From contig NZ_KI535308.1 in assembly GCF_000482365.1 (NCBI RefSeq), positions 183,823 through 247,822 of the forward strand: a stretch of DNA of 64,000 nt, given 5' to 3'. Positions 33,035 to 41,314 of the stretch are shown here, one piece after another. The notes below the pieces were generated by a model. That model saw only the letters and a program-made list of their open reading frames with translations, was not told the DNA's origin and did not search any database. The stretch comes from Porphyromonas uenonis DSM 23387 = JCM 13868. Its GTDB lineage: Bacteria > Bacteroidota > Bacteroidia > Bacteroidales > Porphyromonadaceae. The translations under genes and the position numbers were made by a program. Each line of letters opens with the position of its first letter. The first letter of the stretch is position 1.

Positions 33035-33939
33035 ATAGAGAGAGACAGATAAGGCGTAAGAGGCGCACAAGGCTACGTAGACGAGCACGACGAAAAGCAT
33101 CCCTTGCTCAGCCCCCTAAGATGACTAAGCTTAACTATCGTCTGGCCTCAATAGCTAAACCTGGCGAGGAGACTCCTAATGAGGATTCTGCCTATATAGA
33201 CGCCTCCTGCCTAGCACTGTCTGATGGTGCTGGCGGGTGTGGGCTCTATGCGGATAGATGGTCTCACTATCTCGTGAGCCAGCTGGATAAGCAGACTCCG
33301 CTCATGGGCTATGAGGCTTTAGATAGTTGGGTGGAGCAGATTTGGCAGCCATTTTACAACGACTGTGAGGCTATGGCAAAGGAGGGGGATGCGATGCTCC
33401 TGAATAAGTTTTACAGTGAGGGATCTTGTGCTACGCTGGTAGCAGCTTGGATCGGTGATAATAGAGAGTGCCGATGGATAGCCTACGGGGATAGTGTCCT
33501 CTTTCACTACAATAGAGCTACTGGTGAGCTATGGCATTCCTTTACGAGCGTTGCAGACTTCGACAATCCGCCCCACTTGATAAGTTGCAAGGATCCGTTG
33601 ACGCCAGCAGGCTTTAGCGAGGGAAGCCTAGCACTCACGGAGAGTAGTGTGCTATTTGCTGCGAGTGATGCGCTCTCTTGCTTTGTCCTCATGATGTATC
33701 AAGTCTCTCGATGGACGGAGTATGCGGACGAACTGGAAGTACTGATAGCCGAGCATAGCTCTGGTAGCCATAGGGTACAACTGGCTCGAGCGATGAAGTT
33801 TGACTTCTACGAGGATGTCTTGAAGCGGCTGATCGATAGCGCCTCTAGTGCGGAGACCTTTGCTCAGCAGATGCACGCTTGGCTCGATGCGGGGTTGCTG
33901 GAGCTAGATGACTATACGGTCGCTTTTCTCAAATTGTAG
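33031..33939 (+). CDS. PP2C-family serine/threonine phosphatase
   Basis: A 302-residue PP2C (PPM) phosphatase: ETPNEDSAY (E51, D52), LSDGAGG (D65), GSCATLVAAWI, the YGDS motif, FAASDALS and the C-terminal DDYTVAF (D293, D294) supply the expected metal ligands. The first ~30 residues are extremely basic (RRKRRTRLRRRARRK), which may bind nucleic acid. An internal start at M31 (33121) is possible, but the four-base overlap with the previous gene supports 33031. It would reverse phosphorylation by the operon's kinase; this partnership is inferred from context. Confidence 0.92.
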   Translation: MNRERQIRRKRRTRLRRRARRKASLAQPPKMTKLNYRLASIAKPGEETPNEDSAYIDASCLALSDGAGGCGLYADRWSHYLVSQLDKQTPLMGYEALDSWVEQIWQPFYNDCEAMAKEGDAMLLNKFYSEGSCATLVAAWIGDNRECRWIAYGDSVLFHYNRATGELWHSFTSVADFDNPPHLISCKDPLTPAGFSEGSLALTESSVLFAASDALSCFVLMMYQVSRWTEYADELEVLIAEHSSGSHRVQLARAMKFDFYEDVLKRLIDSASSAETFAQQMHAWLDAGLLELDDYTVAFLKL

Positions 33940-34043
33940 CGAGGTGCATGCGATACATCTGATGAATAGCATAAAGTTTTGGTAGTCCAATCCCAGATTT
34001 ACGGGATCTAGGAGGAGAGCGTCACGCTAATCGCTTCATTTTG

Positions 34044-34051
34044 TATCTTTG
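34044..34051 (+). promoter_or_regulatory. Putative -7 box for rnpB
   Basis: TATCTTTG, about 60 bases upstream of the P1 helix of RNase P RNA. A primary transcript with a short 5' extension is likely. Confidence 0.55.
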
Positions 34052-34108
34052 CACACGTGGAGGCTACCGCTCTAGGGTGAGCGCCTCCCGGTGACGTATC
34101 ATGGATAT

Positions 34109-34503
34109 GACAGTAGGTCGGCTTGTCGCTGTCGTAAGGGTGGAGGGGGCCTCGGCTCCGGCCACTCGAGCGAGAGAGGAAAGTCCGGGCAACGCAGAGT
34201 ACCATACTCCCTAACAGAGAGCTATCCGCAAGGGTAGGTGACGTGTAGAAGAGAAGAACCGCCTAGCTGGCTCTGCCACGCTAGGTAAGGGTGAGAAGGT
34301 GAGGTAAGAGCTCACCAGCGGTGTGGGTGACCCACTGGCTGTACACACTATGGGTTGCAAGATCAAGTATACCGACGCTATGAGGGCTACTCGTCCTAGT
34401 CGGAGGGTAGATTGCTAGAGACACTCGGCAACGGGTGTCGTAGATAAATGACAAGCGCCACTCCTCGTGAGTGGCACAGAACCCGGCTTATAGACCTGCT
34501 GTC
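34109..34503 (+). ncRNA. rnpB: RNase P RNA (type A)
   Basis: The catalytic RNA that matures tRNA 5' ends. Conserved GAGGAAAGTCCGGGC lies at 34176-34190 and the 3' core ACAGAACCCGGCTTATAGACC-type motif starts at 34476. The terminal P1 helix pairs GACAGTAGGTC (34109-34119) with GACCTGCTGTC (34493-34503) with one G-U pair, which sets the boundaries. The length of about 395 is normal. A family 1 element is inserted 31 bases downstream. Confidence 0.96.
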
Positions 34504-34534
34504 CTCTCCGTGACTCGTCTCATACTCGCAAGTT

Positions 34535-34709
34535 GAGACTGTTGCAAAAGTCAACAGTCTCACAATCTTGCTTGCAAGATTGTTTAGACTTTGCAGAAAG
34601 GATGAAGCGCAAGGCGCTGAGGGTGAGGTCTGAAGGGAGCATACCTCCGTATGTGACCAAAGCCGAATCCCGAAAGCAACACAGCGATTCGCCTTTATGC
34701 AACAGTCTC
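34535..34709 (+). mobile_element. MITE-like element family 1, copy 4 (175 bp)
   Basis: Full-length copy with a perfect 5-bp target duplication AAGTT (34530-34534 and 34710-34714), between rnpB and the YihY-family gene. Together with rnpB it accounts for most of the 33940-34764 gap. Confidence 0.92.
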
Positions 34710-34764
34710 AAGTTGATGCGACACGCTTTGCAACTCTCTCCTATCCACCTAACACTATAAATAT

Positions 34765-36204
34765 ATGCCAGACAAGTCAAACTCCATACATAAGCACGAA
34801 GACTCTAAGCAGTCGTCCGTAGAGCACGCCTCTCGTAAGCCATCGATATGGTTACGCAAACTCAATGTGAGAGCCTACAAGGTGGTCCGCTTCCTCACGA
34901 GCGACATGTGGCACATACAGCCAGATGAGGTGGGTGGATTCAGACGTCTCTATATCAATACGCTCAAGGCTCTCTACATGGCCATCAAGGGCTTTATCGA
35001 TCAGAGACTGAGCAGCCACGCCTCTGCGCTCACCTACCGCACGCTCCTCTCGATCGTGCCTATGCTAGCTATCATCGTAGCTCTTGCCAAGGGCTTTGGG
35101 CTACAGGGGACTATCTACGACTTCCTGATGACCTATATGCCAGGACACCAGAGCGAGGTGGAGACGATCATGGGCTTTGTGGAGAACTACCTCGGGCAGG
35201 TGCAGGGAGGGCTCTTCCTCGGAGTGGGTTTGGTGCTTTTACTCTACACCATCTTCCAGCTCTTGGACACCGTAGAGCAGACCTTCAACGTTATCTGGGG
35301 CGTACCTCGTGGGCGCGCACTAGGACGCAAGCTGACCGATTACATCACGATGGTGGTGCTACTGCCTATCCTGATGACGCTCTCCTCGGGACTGACGGTC
35401 ATGATGGCGACGATAAAGAATACTTGGTTCAACGACTACATCTTCTTCACACCCCTGTGGGAGTTTATGCTGAAGTTGTTTCCATACGTCATCCTCATCT
35501 TTATGTTTGTGGGGATCTTCATCGCATTGCCGAATACGCATGTCAAGTTTGTCCCAGCCCTCATCTCAGGAGTCATAGCGGGTAGCGCCTTTCAAGTGTT
35601 GCAAGCGCTCTATGTGAGCGGTATCTTGTGGATCTCTAAGTACAATGCCATCTATGGTGGATTTGCAGCTATACCGCTCTTGCTCTTGTGGCTACAAGTG
35701 GTGTGGACGATCACACTCTTTAGTGCTAAGCTCTGCTTCTCAATACAAAACGTGGTCAACTTCACCTATGCCAAGGATGCGACCAACATCTCTCACCGCT
35801 ACAAAGACTTCATGACGGTGATCGTGATGGCGCATATCGTACAGCGCTTTCTGGACCATACGGAGCCTAAGCCGCACAACATACCCTCTCTCTCGGAGGC
35901 TTGTCACCTGCCAATCAACCAGACTGGCGAAATCATCGCTCAGCTCCTAGAGGAGGATCTAATCATTGAGGCGGTCTATAGCTCTCGCGACAAGGAGCAG
36001 CACTACAACCTTGCGGTAGACCCCGACATGCTGACCGTGGGATATCTCCTCGACCGTATGGATCGCTCGGGACATCGCAGTCATATGCTCACGCAGCAGC
36101 AGTTTGCCGAGGAGTGGGAGCTGGTAGTTGCCTCGCGACACGCCTTTACCGAGCCACCACTGACGACACTGCTCTCAGACCTACCTCTAGGCAGAAAGCT
36201 TTAA
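34765..36204 (+). CDS. YihY/BrkB family inner-membrane protein
   Basis: A 479-residue protein with a polar N-terminus, six predicted spans between about residues 90 and 330 and a cytoplasmic C-terminal region. SSHASALTYRTLLSIVPMLA, NAIYGGFAAIPLLLLWL and LFSAKL are diagnostic family motifs (formerly called RNase BN, which was a misassignment). The C-terminal ~130 residues look like a winged-helix-type extension seen in some members. It is followed 19 bases later by the patatin gene. Function of the family is not settled. Confidence 0.92.
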   Translation: MPDKSNSIHKHEDSKQSSVEHASRKPSIWLRKLNVRAYKVVRFLTSDMWHIQPDEVGGFRRLYINTLKALYMAIKGFIDQRLSSHASALTYRTLLSIVPMLAIIVALAKGFGLQGTIYDFLMTYMPGHQSEVETIMGFVENYLGQVQGGLFLGVGLVLLLYTIFQLLDTVEQTFNVIWGVPRGRALGRKLTDYITMVVLLPILMTLSSGLTVMMATIKNTWFNDYIFFTPLWEFMLKLFPYVILIFMFVGIFIALPNTHVKFVPALISGVIAGSAFQVLQALYVSGILWISKYNAIYGGFAAIPLLLLWLQVVWTITLFSAKLCFSIQNVVNFTYAKDATNISHRYKDFMTVIVMAHIVQRFLDHTEPKPHNIPSLSEACHLPINQTGEIIAQLLEEDLIIEAVYSSRDKEQHYNLAVDPDMLTVGYLLDRMDRSGHRSHMLTQQQFAEEWELVVASRHAFTEPPLTTLLSDLPLGRKL

Positions 36205-36223
36205 CTATCTAGATGAATCTGTC

Positions 36224-37141
36224 ATGGCACTCAACACTTCCGATCTAAAAGCTCAAGGAGAGCGTCTCATCGAGCGCAGCTCTGCCCTCATATCCACTTC
36301 GCTCGATAAGCTAGTAGAGCGTATACGCACATGGACCCACGGCAGTCGCCCCACTTTCGGACTAGCTCTCTGTGGCGGAGCTGCACGCGGGCTAGCTTAC
36401 ATCGGGGTCTTTCGCTTTCTAGAAGAGCATAACGTACGCCCTGACATCATCGCTGGGACGAGTGTCGGATCGCTCATGGGCGCACTCTATGCGGATGGCT
36501 ACAGTAGCGAGGAGATCTATGAGCTGTCGTCTCAGTTTGGCTTCATGAATATGACCTCGCTGACCACGCCTCGGCTCTCTCTGCTGAAGACCCATAAGTA
36601 TCAAGAGTTTCTCCGGAGCACGCTACGCCACCAGCGCATCGAGGAGCTACCGATACCCATGCACATCATCGCTACCAATCTCAACAAAGCTGAGGCGCAT
36701 GACTTCACCGAGGGCGATCTAGCCTCTGCCGTGGTGGCCTCCTGCTCGATACCGATCCTCTTCGAGCCAGTCGTCATCGATGGCGAGCAGTATGTCGATG
36801 GAGGGGTCTTTATGAATCTCCCCGCACGGCCTATCCGTGAGTCGTGCGACTTCCTCCTAGGGATCAACCTCAGCCCAGAGGTGGACAATACGCCTACGAA
36901 AAACATACTCCGTCTCTCTGACCGTCTCATACGTATTATGATGCGTGCCAACGTGACTATTGACCTAGAGCTATGCGATGTCGTAATCCAGTCGCCCCTA
37001 CTCTCACACTTTGGCGCCTACGATGTGTCTCCCGTAGACATCATCTCAGACATCGGCTATCAGCTCATCAGCAAGGCGTACGAAGAGGAGGAGCCGTTTA
37101 GAGAGATCATCGATCTACTCTCTCAGAAGGGCAAAGCGTAG
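36224..37141 (+). CDS. Patatin-like phospholipase
   Basis: A 305-residue lipid acyl hydrolase with a Ser-Asp dyad: oxyanion motif GGAARG near residue 47, nucleophile in GTSVGS near residue 80, and the aspartate in VDGGVFMNLP near residue 189. No signal peptide is evident, so it probably acts inside the cell, close to the NTE/RssA group. It is only 3 bases from the following glycosidase and probably co-transcribed with the YihY gene. Confidence 0.93.
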   Translation: MALNTSDLKAQGERLIERSSALISTSLDKLVERIRTWTHGSRPTFGLALCGGAARGLAYIGVFRFLEEHNVRPDIIAGTSVGSLMGALYADGYSSEEIYELSSQFGFMNMTSLTTPRLSLLKTHKYQEFLRSTLRHQRIEELPIPMHIIATNLNKAEAHDFTEGDLASAVVASCSIPILFEPVVIDGEQYVDGGVFMNLPARPIRESCDFLLGINLSPEVDNTPTKNILRLSDRLIRIMMRANVTIDLELCDVVIQSPLLSHFGAYDVSPVDIISDIGYQLISKAYEEEEPFREIIDLLSQKGKA

Positions 37142-37144
37142 GCT

Positions 37145-38833
37145 ATGCGCACCGTCATCTACTCCACGCTGGTTCGTCTATGGGGCAATCAGAAGCCTCA
37201 CGCTCAGCTGACGCCTCATGGTACACTAGCGCAAAACGGCACCGGCACGCTTGAGGACTTTGACGACGCGGCTCTTGATTACCTCACTTCGCTAGGCGTC
37301 TCTCACCTGTGGCCGATAGGGATCATACGCCACGCCACCCAGACACCTTTGCATAGCTGGACGGACTGTCCTGATCAGCACCCCGACATTGTCAAGGGGC
37401 AGGCGGGATCGCCCTACGCTATCACCGATTATTACGACGTACACCCCACCATCGTGCGGGACCCGATGAAGCGAAGAGAGACTTTTCGCTCTTTCGTAGA
37501 CCGTTGCCATCGTCATGGGTTGAAGGTGATCATAGACTTTGTGCCAAACCATGTATCACGTCAATATGACGGTACTCACACGCCTGAAGGGGCTACACCG
37601 CTAGGCGCTCAGGATGACAGGAGCAAAGCGTTTGACCCAGATAATAACTTCTACTACCTACCTGGCTCCTCGCTCCAGCTACCCAACCGCTCCTCTAGCT
37701 ATCACGAGGAGCCTGCCCGTGTGACGGGCAATGACTGCTGGTCTGCTACCCCCTCTGCCAATGACTGGTACGAGACGATCAAGCTCAACTACGGCGTGGA
37801 CTACCGCTCCGATGGGTCTCGAGTCTCACACTTTGACCCTATACCCGCCACGTGGCTCCAGATGCGAGACATCCTCTGCTACTGGGCTGCCGAGGGGGTG
37901 GACGGCTTTCGCTGTGATATGGTCGAGATGGTACCCGTAGCGTTTTGGCACTGGGTCATACCGCAGGTGCAGGAGAAGTATCCCGTCATCTTTATCGCAG
38001 AGATCTACCAGATAGACAATTACCACAAGTACTTAGAGGAGGGGTCCTTCGACCTACTCTACGACAAGAGCGGACTCTACGATACGCTCTACCAAGTGGT
38101 TACCCAGGAGCGCTCGGTCTCTGCTATCGAAGAGCGACTCATATATAATAAGGAGTACGCTCCCGACACGCTGCTCTACTTCCTAGAGAACCACGATGAG
38201 GTACGCCTTGCCTCACCTTACTTTGCCGACACGGCTCAGCGAGGTCTCACCGCTATGACGCTGCTCGCACTCGCTACCGCTAGCCCCCTACTCCTCTACG
38301 CCGGTCAGGAGTATGGAGAGAGAGGCATCGATGCCGAGGGGTATAGCGGCCCTGACGGGCGTACCACGATCTTTGACTACTGGAGCATCCCCGCTCTAGG
38401 TCATCGTGACCCTGCCGACCCGACCTATCAGAGCTACCTGTGGCTGATGCAGTGGGCGCAGCACCCAGTCATCCTCAGGGGTGCCTTTCACTCGACACAG
38501 GAGCAAGCTCGTCAGTGGGGGGGCTTCAATGCTGAGCGCACCTACGGCTACCTAAGACTACTAGATCCCGCAGAGCAACAAGCAGGCGATACTATCGGAA
38601 TCGCTGTCCTAGGCAACTTTACGGCCGACCCGCAGCGCTACCCGCTCTTCCTACCCTCTCTAGAGAAGGCTTCTGAGCGGCAGCGTCTTCTTCGTGTGAC
38701 ACGCCACACGCCACTAGAAAAGCCTCACGAGCAACTCTACGCCTTCCAACCGTGGGCTCCGCTCGTCATCGAGCTAGCCCCCTTCAGCGTACAGATTGTC
38801 GAGCTACGAAGCATCGATAACGCCAACTTATAA
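37145..38833 (+). CDS. GH13 alpha-amylase family glycosidase
   Basis: A 562-residue (beta/alpha)8 glycosidase without signal peptide, so cytoplasmic. The four GH13 regions are clear: VIIDFVPNHVS, DGFRCDMVEMV with the nucleophile aspartate near residue 257, FIAEIY with the acid glutamate near 286, and ENHDEVR near 349. The closing beta domain is at the C-terminus. Substrate (maltodextrin, trehalose or glycogen fragments) cannot be told. The following gap begins 1 base later with a palindrome array. Confidence 0.92.
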   Translation: MRTVIYSTLVRLWGNQKPHAQLTPHGTLAQNGTGTLEDFDDAALDYLTSLGVSHLWPIGIIRHATQTPLHSWTDCPDQHPDIVKGQAGSPYAITDYYDVHPTIVRDPMKRRETFRSFVDRCHRHGLKVIIDFVPNHVSRQYDGTHTPEGATPLGAQDDRSKAFDPDNNFYYLPGSSLQLPNRSSSYHEEPARVTGNDCWSATPSANDWYETIKLNYGVDYRSDGSRVSHFDPIPATWLQMRDILCYWAAEGVDGFRCDMVEMVPVAFWHWVIPQVQEKYPVIFIAEIYQIDNYHKYLEEGSFDLLYDKSGLYDTLYQVVTQERSVSAIEERLIYNKEYAPDTLLYFLENHDEVRLASPYFADTAQRGLTAMTLLALATASPLLLYAGQEYGERGIDAEGYSGPDGRTTIFDYWSIPALGHRDPADPTYQSYLWLMQWAQHPVILRGAFHSTQEQARQWGGFNAERTYGYLRLLDPAEQQAGDTIGIAVLGNFTADPQRYPLFLPSLEKASERQRLLRVTRHTPLEKPHEQLYAFQPWAPLVIELAPFSVQIVELRSIDNANL

Positions 38834-39175
38834 TTTCCTACCTAGGAATTTCCCCAATAGCTACCTAGGAATTGGCCCAATTCCTACGTAGGAAAGAAAA
38901 AATTCTTCGGAGGAATCAAATGAAACTTCGGAAGAATCAAATCATAAGTCCGAAGAATTTGCCCATTTCCTAGGTAGCAAATCAGAAATATCTACGGAGG
39001 AATTTGGCAAATTCCTAGGTGGAGACTGTTGCATAAAGGCGAATCGCTGTGTTGCTTTCGGGATTCGGCTTCGGTCACATACGGAGGTATGCTCCCTTCA
39101 GACCTCACCCTCAGCGCCTTGCGCTTCATCCTTTCTGCAAAGTCTAGACAACAGTCTCAGGTAGGAAATGAATCG
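38834..39175. repeat. Palindrome array related to element family 2, interrupted by a family 1 copy
   Basis: Units TTTCCTACCTAGGAAT (38834), ATAGCTACCTAGGAAT (38857) and ATTCCTACGTAGGAAA (38880) run at 22-23 base spacing, continuing with TTCTTCGGAGGAA-type units. By eye about 175 bases match the interior of the element at 61742-62069, including the tail GGTAGGAAATGAA after the inserted family 1 copy. The family 2 terminal repeats themselves are missing here. Confidence 0.82.
39022..39158 (-). mobile_element. MITE-like element family 1, copy 5 (137 bp, internally deleted)
   Basis: Both ends are present, but 38 bases with the two left-end hairpins are lost. Flanks AGGTG (39017-39021) and AGGTA (39159-39163) form a 5-bp target duplication with one mismatch. 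The uninterrupted sequence at about 62020-62030 shows the empty site. Confidence 0.9.
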
Positions 39176-39206
39176 AGCTCATTTTTGTCATGCATCGCCG
39201 TATTTT

Positions 39207-39336
39207 CCACTCCAAAATGCAATTTGGAGTGGAGCTCGCCCTGCTCCGGACGCCCCCTCCTCTCCAAGGAGGGCGGGAGGAGCAGGTAGCGAGCTGCCGA
39301 GACGAAAAAAGGGACGATGCGCTCACCGTCCCTTTA
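39207..39336. other. Three consecutive stem-loops upstream of the IS30 element
   Basis: CCACTCCAAA/TTTGGAGTGG (39207-39232), then a GC-rich long hairpin with arms GCTCGC..CTGCTCC and GGAGCAG..GCGAGC (about 39233-39294), then AAAGGGACG/CGTCCCTTT (about 39309-39335) with flanking A and T residues, which looks like a bidirectional terminator. No gene is seen here. Confidence 0.55.
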
Positions 39337-39339
39337 AGG

Positions 39340-40360
39340 TTAATGCAGTATATTTGCTGTGGAAACAAAAACTTAGCTATATACAAGTATGCATCTAACC
39401 CAAGCGCAAAGATACGAAATTGCTGCTCTTCTGAAGACTAACACGCCTCAAAAAAAGATCGCAGAGGTCATAGGAGTACACCCTAGCACCATCTGTAGAG
39501 AGATTAAGAGGAACTTGACACCCGCTGGCAACTATAGCCCTACTCAGGCTCATATGTTTGCCAAAGAGCGACAAGACTGGAAGAACAAAGCAAGAGCTAA
39601 ATTGACGAACGCTATGAAAGCTGATATTGTCCAGTGCATTGTAGAGCATAAATGGTCTCCAGAGCAAATTGCTGGAAGGCGAAAGCTGGAGGGCAAGCCG
39701 ATGGTCGGTAAGACCTCCATTTACAAGTTCCTGCATCAAAACAAGAAAGCTGGAGGCGATCTTTACAAACACACAAGGCATGGGCTAGCTTATCGCAAGC
39801 GACGCCTGGCCGTACCAATAAAAACAGACTGGCCTAAGCGAAAGTCCATAGAGACTCGTCCTAAGTGCATTGACCAGAAGGAGCGAGTAGGAGATTTTGA
39901 GATGGATACCATTATAGGCAAAGAGCAGAAAGGAGCAATCCTAACGCTTGTAGAGCGTGTTACAGGCTTTACTATCATACGACTTCTGGAGCATGGCAAG
40001 GATGCCAAAGCCCTAGCCAGAGAGGTGAATAAAGCCCTGAGGTACTACAAGAAGATGGGACTGTTACACTCGATCACAACCGACAATGGGAGTGAGTTTA
40101 CCAAGTTTAAGACCATAGAGAGGTCTCTCAAAACGCACGTCTACTTTGCCCACCCCTATCAATCCTGGGATAAGCCTCATATTGAGTACCTAAACAAACT
40201 GCTACGCCAGTTTATTCCTAAGTCCTCTACTTTCGAAGACTTAACTGACGAAGACATTAGACGTTTCCAGAACCTGCTAAACAACAGACCTCGTAAAAAC
40301 CTAAACTATAAGACACCCAATGAAGTCATCAAAAACATCATTCTTGAGAAATTGCATTAG
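39340..40360 (+). mobile_element. IS30-family insertion sequence (about 1.02 kb)
   Basis: The boundaries are tentative: TTAATGCA at 39340 and its near-inverse TGCATTAG at 40353-40360, which contains the transposase stop codon. The terminal repeats are short and imperfect beyond these bases, and no convincing target duplication was found. A TATATTTG -7 box (39349-39356) lies just inside the left end. Confidence 0.6.
39389..40360 (+). CDS. IS30-family transposase
   Basis: An intact 323-residue DDE transposase. The N-terminal helix-turn-helix reads TQAQRYEIAALLKTNTPQKK and IGVHPSTICREIKRN. The catalytic core shows GDFEMDTIIG (first D), TDNGSEF (second D) and PHIEYLNKLLRQFIPK (E). The last block is a variant of the usual NENxNGLLRxxFPK. 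With no frameshift or stop it may be active. It is not the source of either MITE-like family, as its ends differ. Confidence 0.95.
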   Translation: MHLTQAQRYEIAALLKTNTPQKKIAEVIGVHPSTICREIKRNLTPAGNYSPTQAHMFAKERQDWKNKARAKLTNAMKADIVQCIVEHKWSPEQIAGRRKLEGKPMVGKTSIYKFLHQNKKAGGDLYKHTRHGLAYRKRRLAVPIKTDWPKRKSIETRPKCIDQKERVGDFEMDTIIGKEQKGAILTLVERVTGFTIIRLLEHGKDAKALAREVNKALRYYKKMGLLHSITTDNGSEFTKFKTIERSLKTHVYFAHPYQSWDKPHIEYLNKLLRQFIPKSSTFEDLTDEDIRRFQNLLNNRPRKNLNYKTPNEVIKNIILEKLH

Positions 40361-40422
40361 CGGGTGGAATGTACGCGCTGACAAATTCCAGTCGAATTGG
40401 TGGCTAGGTGGTAAAAAAGTCG

Positions 40423-40430
40423 TACCTTTG
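40423..40430 (+). promoter_or_regulatory. Putative -7 box of the NfnAB-like operon
   Basis: TACCTTTG, 68 bases before the start codon. A TTG at 40397-40399 is 23 bases upstream, slightly far for a -33 box. Confidence 0.55.
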
Positions 40431-40498
40431 GCAATACCTATCTATAGGTACCCTATCGAGACCATTCTTGATTAGCTTATATCATTTCACACAACGCT

Positions 40499-41284
40499 AT
40501 GAATCGTATAGTCAGTAAGACTTTTCTCTCCGAAAAAGTAGCCAAGCTGGTTGTCGAGGCACCTCTGATTGCCAAGTCACGCCGTGCTGGACACTTTGTC
40601 ATCGTACGTGTCACCGACCACAGTGAGCGCGTACCCTACACTATTGCCGATGCAGATGTAGATGCCGGCACGATCACACTGATCGTCCAGGCTGTCGGCG
40701 AGTCCTCTCAGCGGCTTGTCGCTCTGAACGCTGGGGACATGATCCACGACATCGTGGGACCACTAGGGCAAGCCACCCACATTGAGAACTTTGGCACCGT
40801 AGTCTGTGCTGGTGGTGGTGTCGGTATGGCGCCGCTCTACCCTATCGCCCGTGCACTCAAAGCTGCTGGCAATAAGGTCATCGTCGTAGCTGCAGCTCGT
40901 ACTAAGGAGCTCATCATACTGGAGAAGGAGTTCAGAGAGTTTGCTGACGAGGTCATCATCATGACCGACGATGGCTCCTATGGCACTAAGGGTCTCGTGA
41001 CTGATGGTGTCGAGTCAGTCATCAAGCGTGAGAAGGTAGACCTCTGCGTAACGATCGGGCCCGCTATCATGATGAAGTTTGTCGCTCTTCTTACGAAGAA
41101 GTACAACATTCCCACCACCGCCTCACTCAATACCATCATGGTCGACGGCACTGGCATGTGCGGTGCTTGTCGTATCACCGTCGGAGGCAAGACACGATTT
41201 GTCTGTGTTGATGGACCTGAGTTTGACGCTCACCAGGTAGACTTTGACGAGCTACTGATGCGTCTCAATACCTATAGAAAGTAA
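40499..41284 (+). CDS. NfnA/SudB-type FAD/NAD(H)-binding ferredoxin-NADP reductase subunit
   Basis: A 261-residue flavoprotein like the electron-transfer subunit of dihydroorotate dehydrogenase. It has an FAD-binding barrel (VPYTIADADVD), an NAD-binding domain (VVCAGGGVGMAPLYPIARAL) and a C-terminal cysteine cluster beginning GMCGAC with a later FVC, for one [2Fe-2S] centre. With the next gene it forms either electron-bifurcating NADH-dependent reduced-ferredoxin:NADP+ oxidoreductase or sulfide dehydrogenase. Gene order and pairing support the bifurcating enzyme; the exact reaction is inference. Confidence 0.9.
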   Translation: MNRIVSKTFLSEKVAKLVVEAPLIAKSRRAGHFVIVRVTDHSERVPYTIADADVDAGTITLIVQAVGESSQRLVALNAGDMIHDIVGPLGQATHIENFGTVVCAGGGVGMAPLYPIARALKAAGNKVIVVAAARTKELIILEKEFREFADEVIIMTDDGSYGTKGLVTDGVESVIKREKVDLCVTIGPAIMMKFVALLTKKYNIPTTASLNTIMVDGTGMCGACRITVGGKTRFVCVDGPEFDAHQVDFDELLMRLNTYRK

Positions 41285-41314
41285 GTATCACACTGAGCTA
41301 ACCACAATATTACA

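Noticed and set aside
38834-40360. IS30 transposase as the mover of the two MITE-like families
   Set aside because: The IS ends (TTAATGCA-like) do not match GAGACTGTTGCA or CAGGGCTGACGCAT, and IS30 elements make only 2-3 bp duplications.
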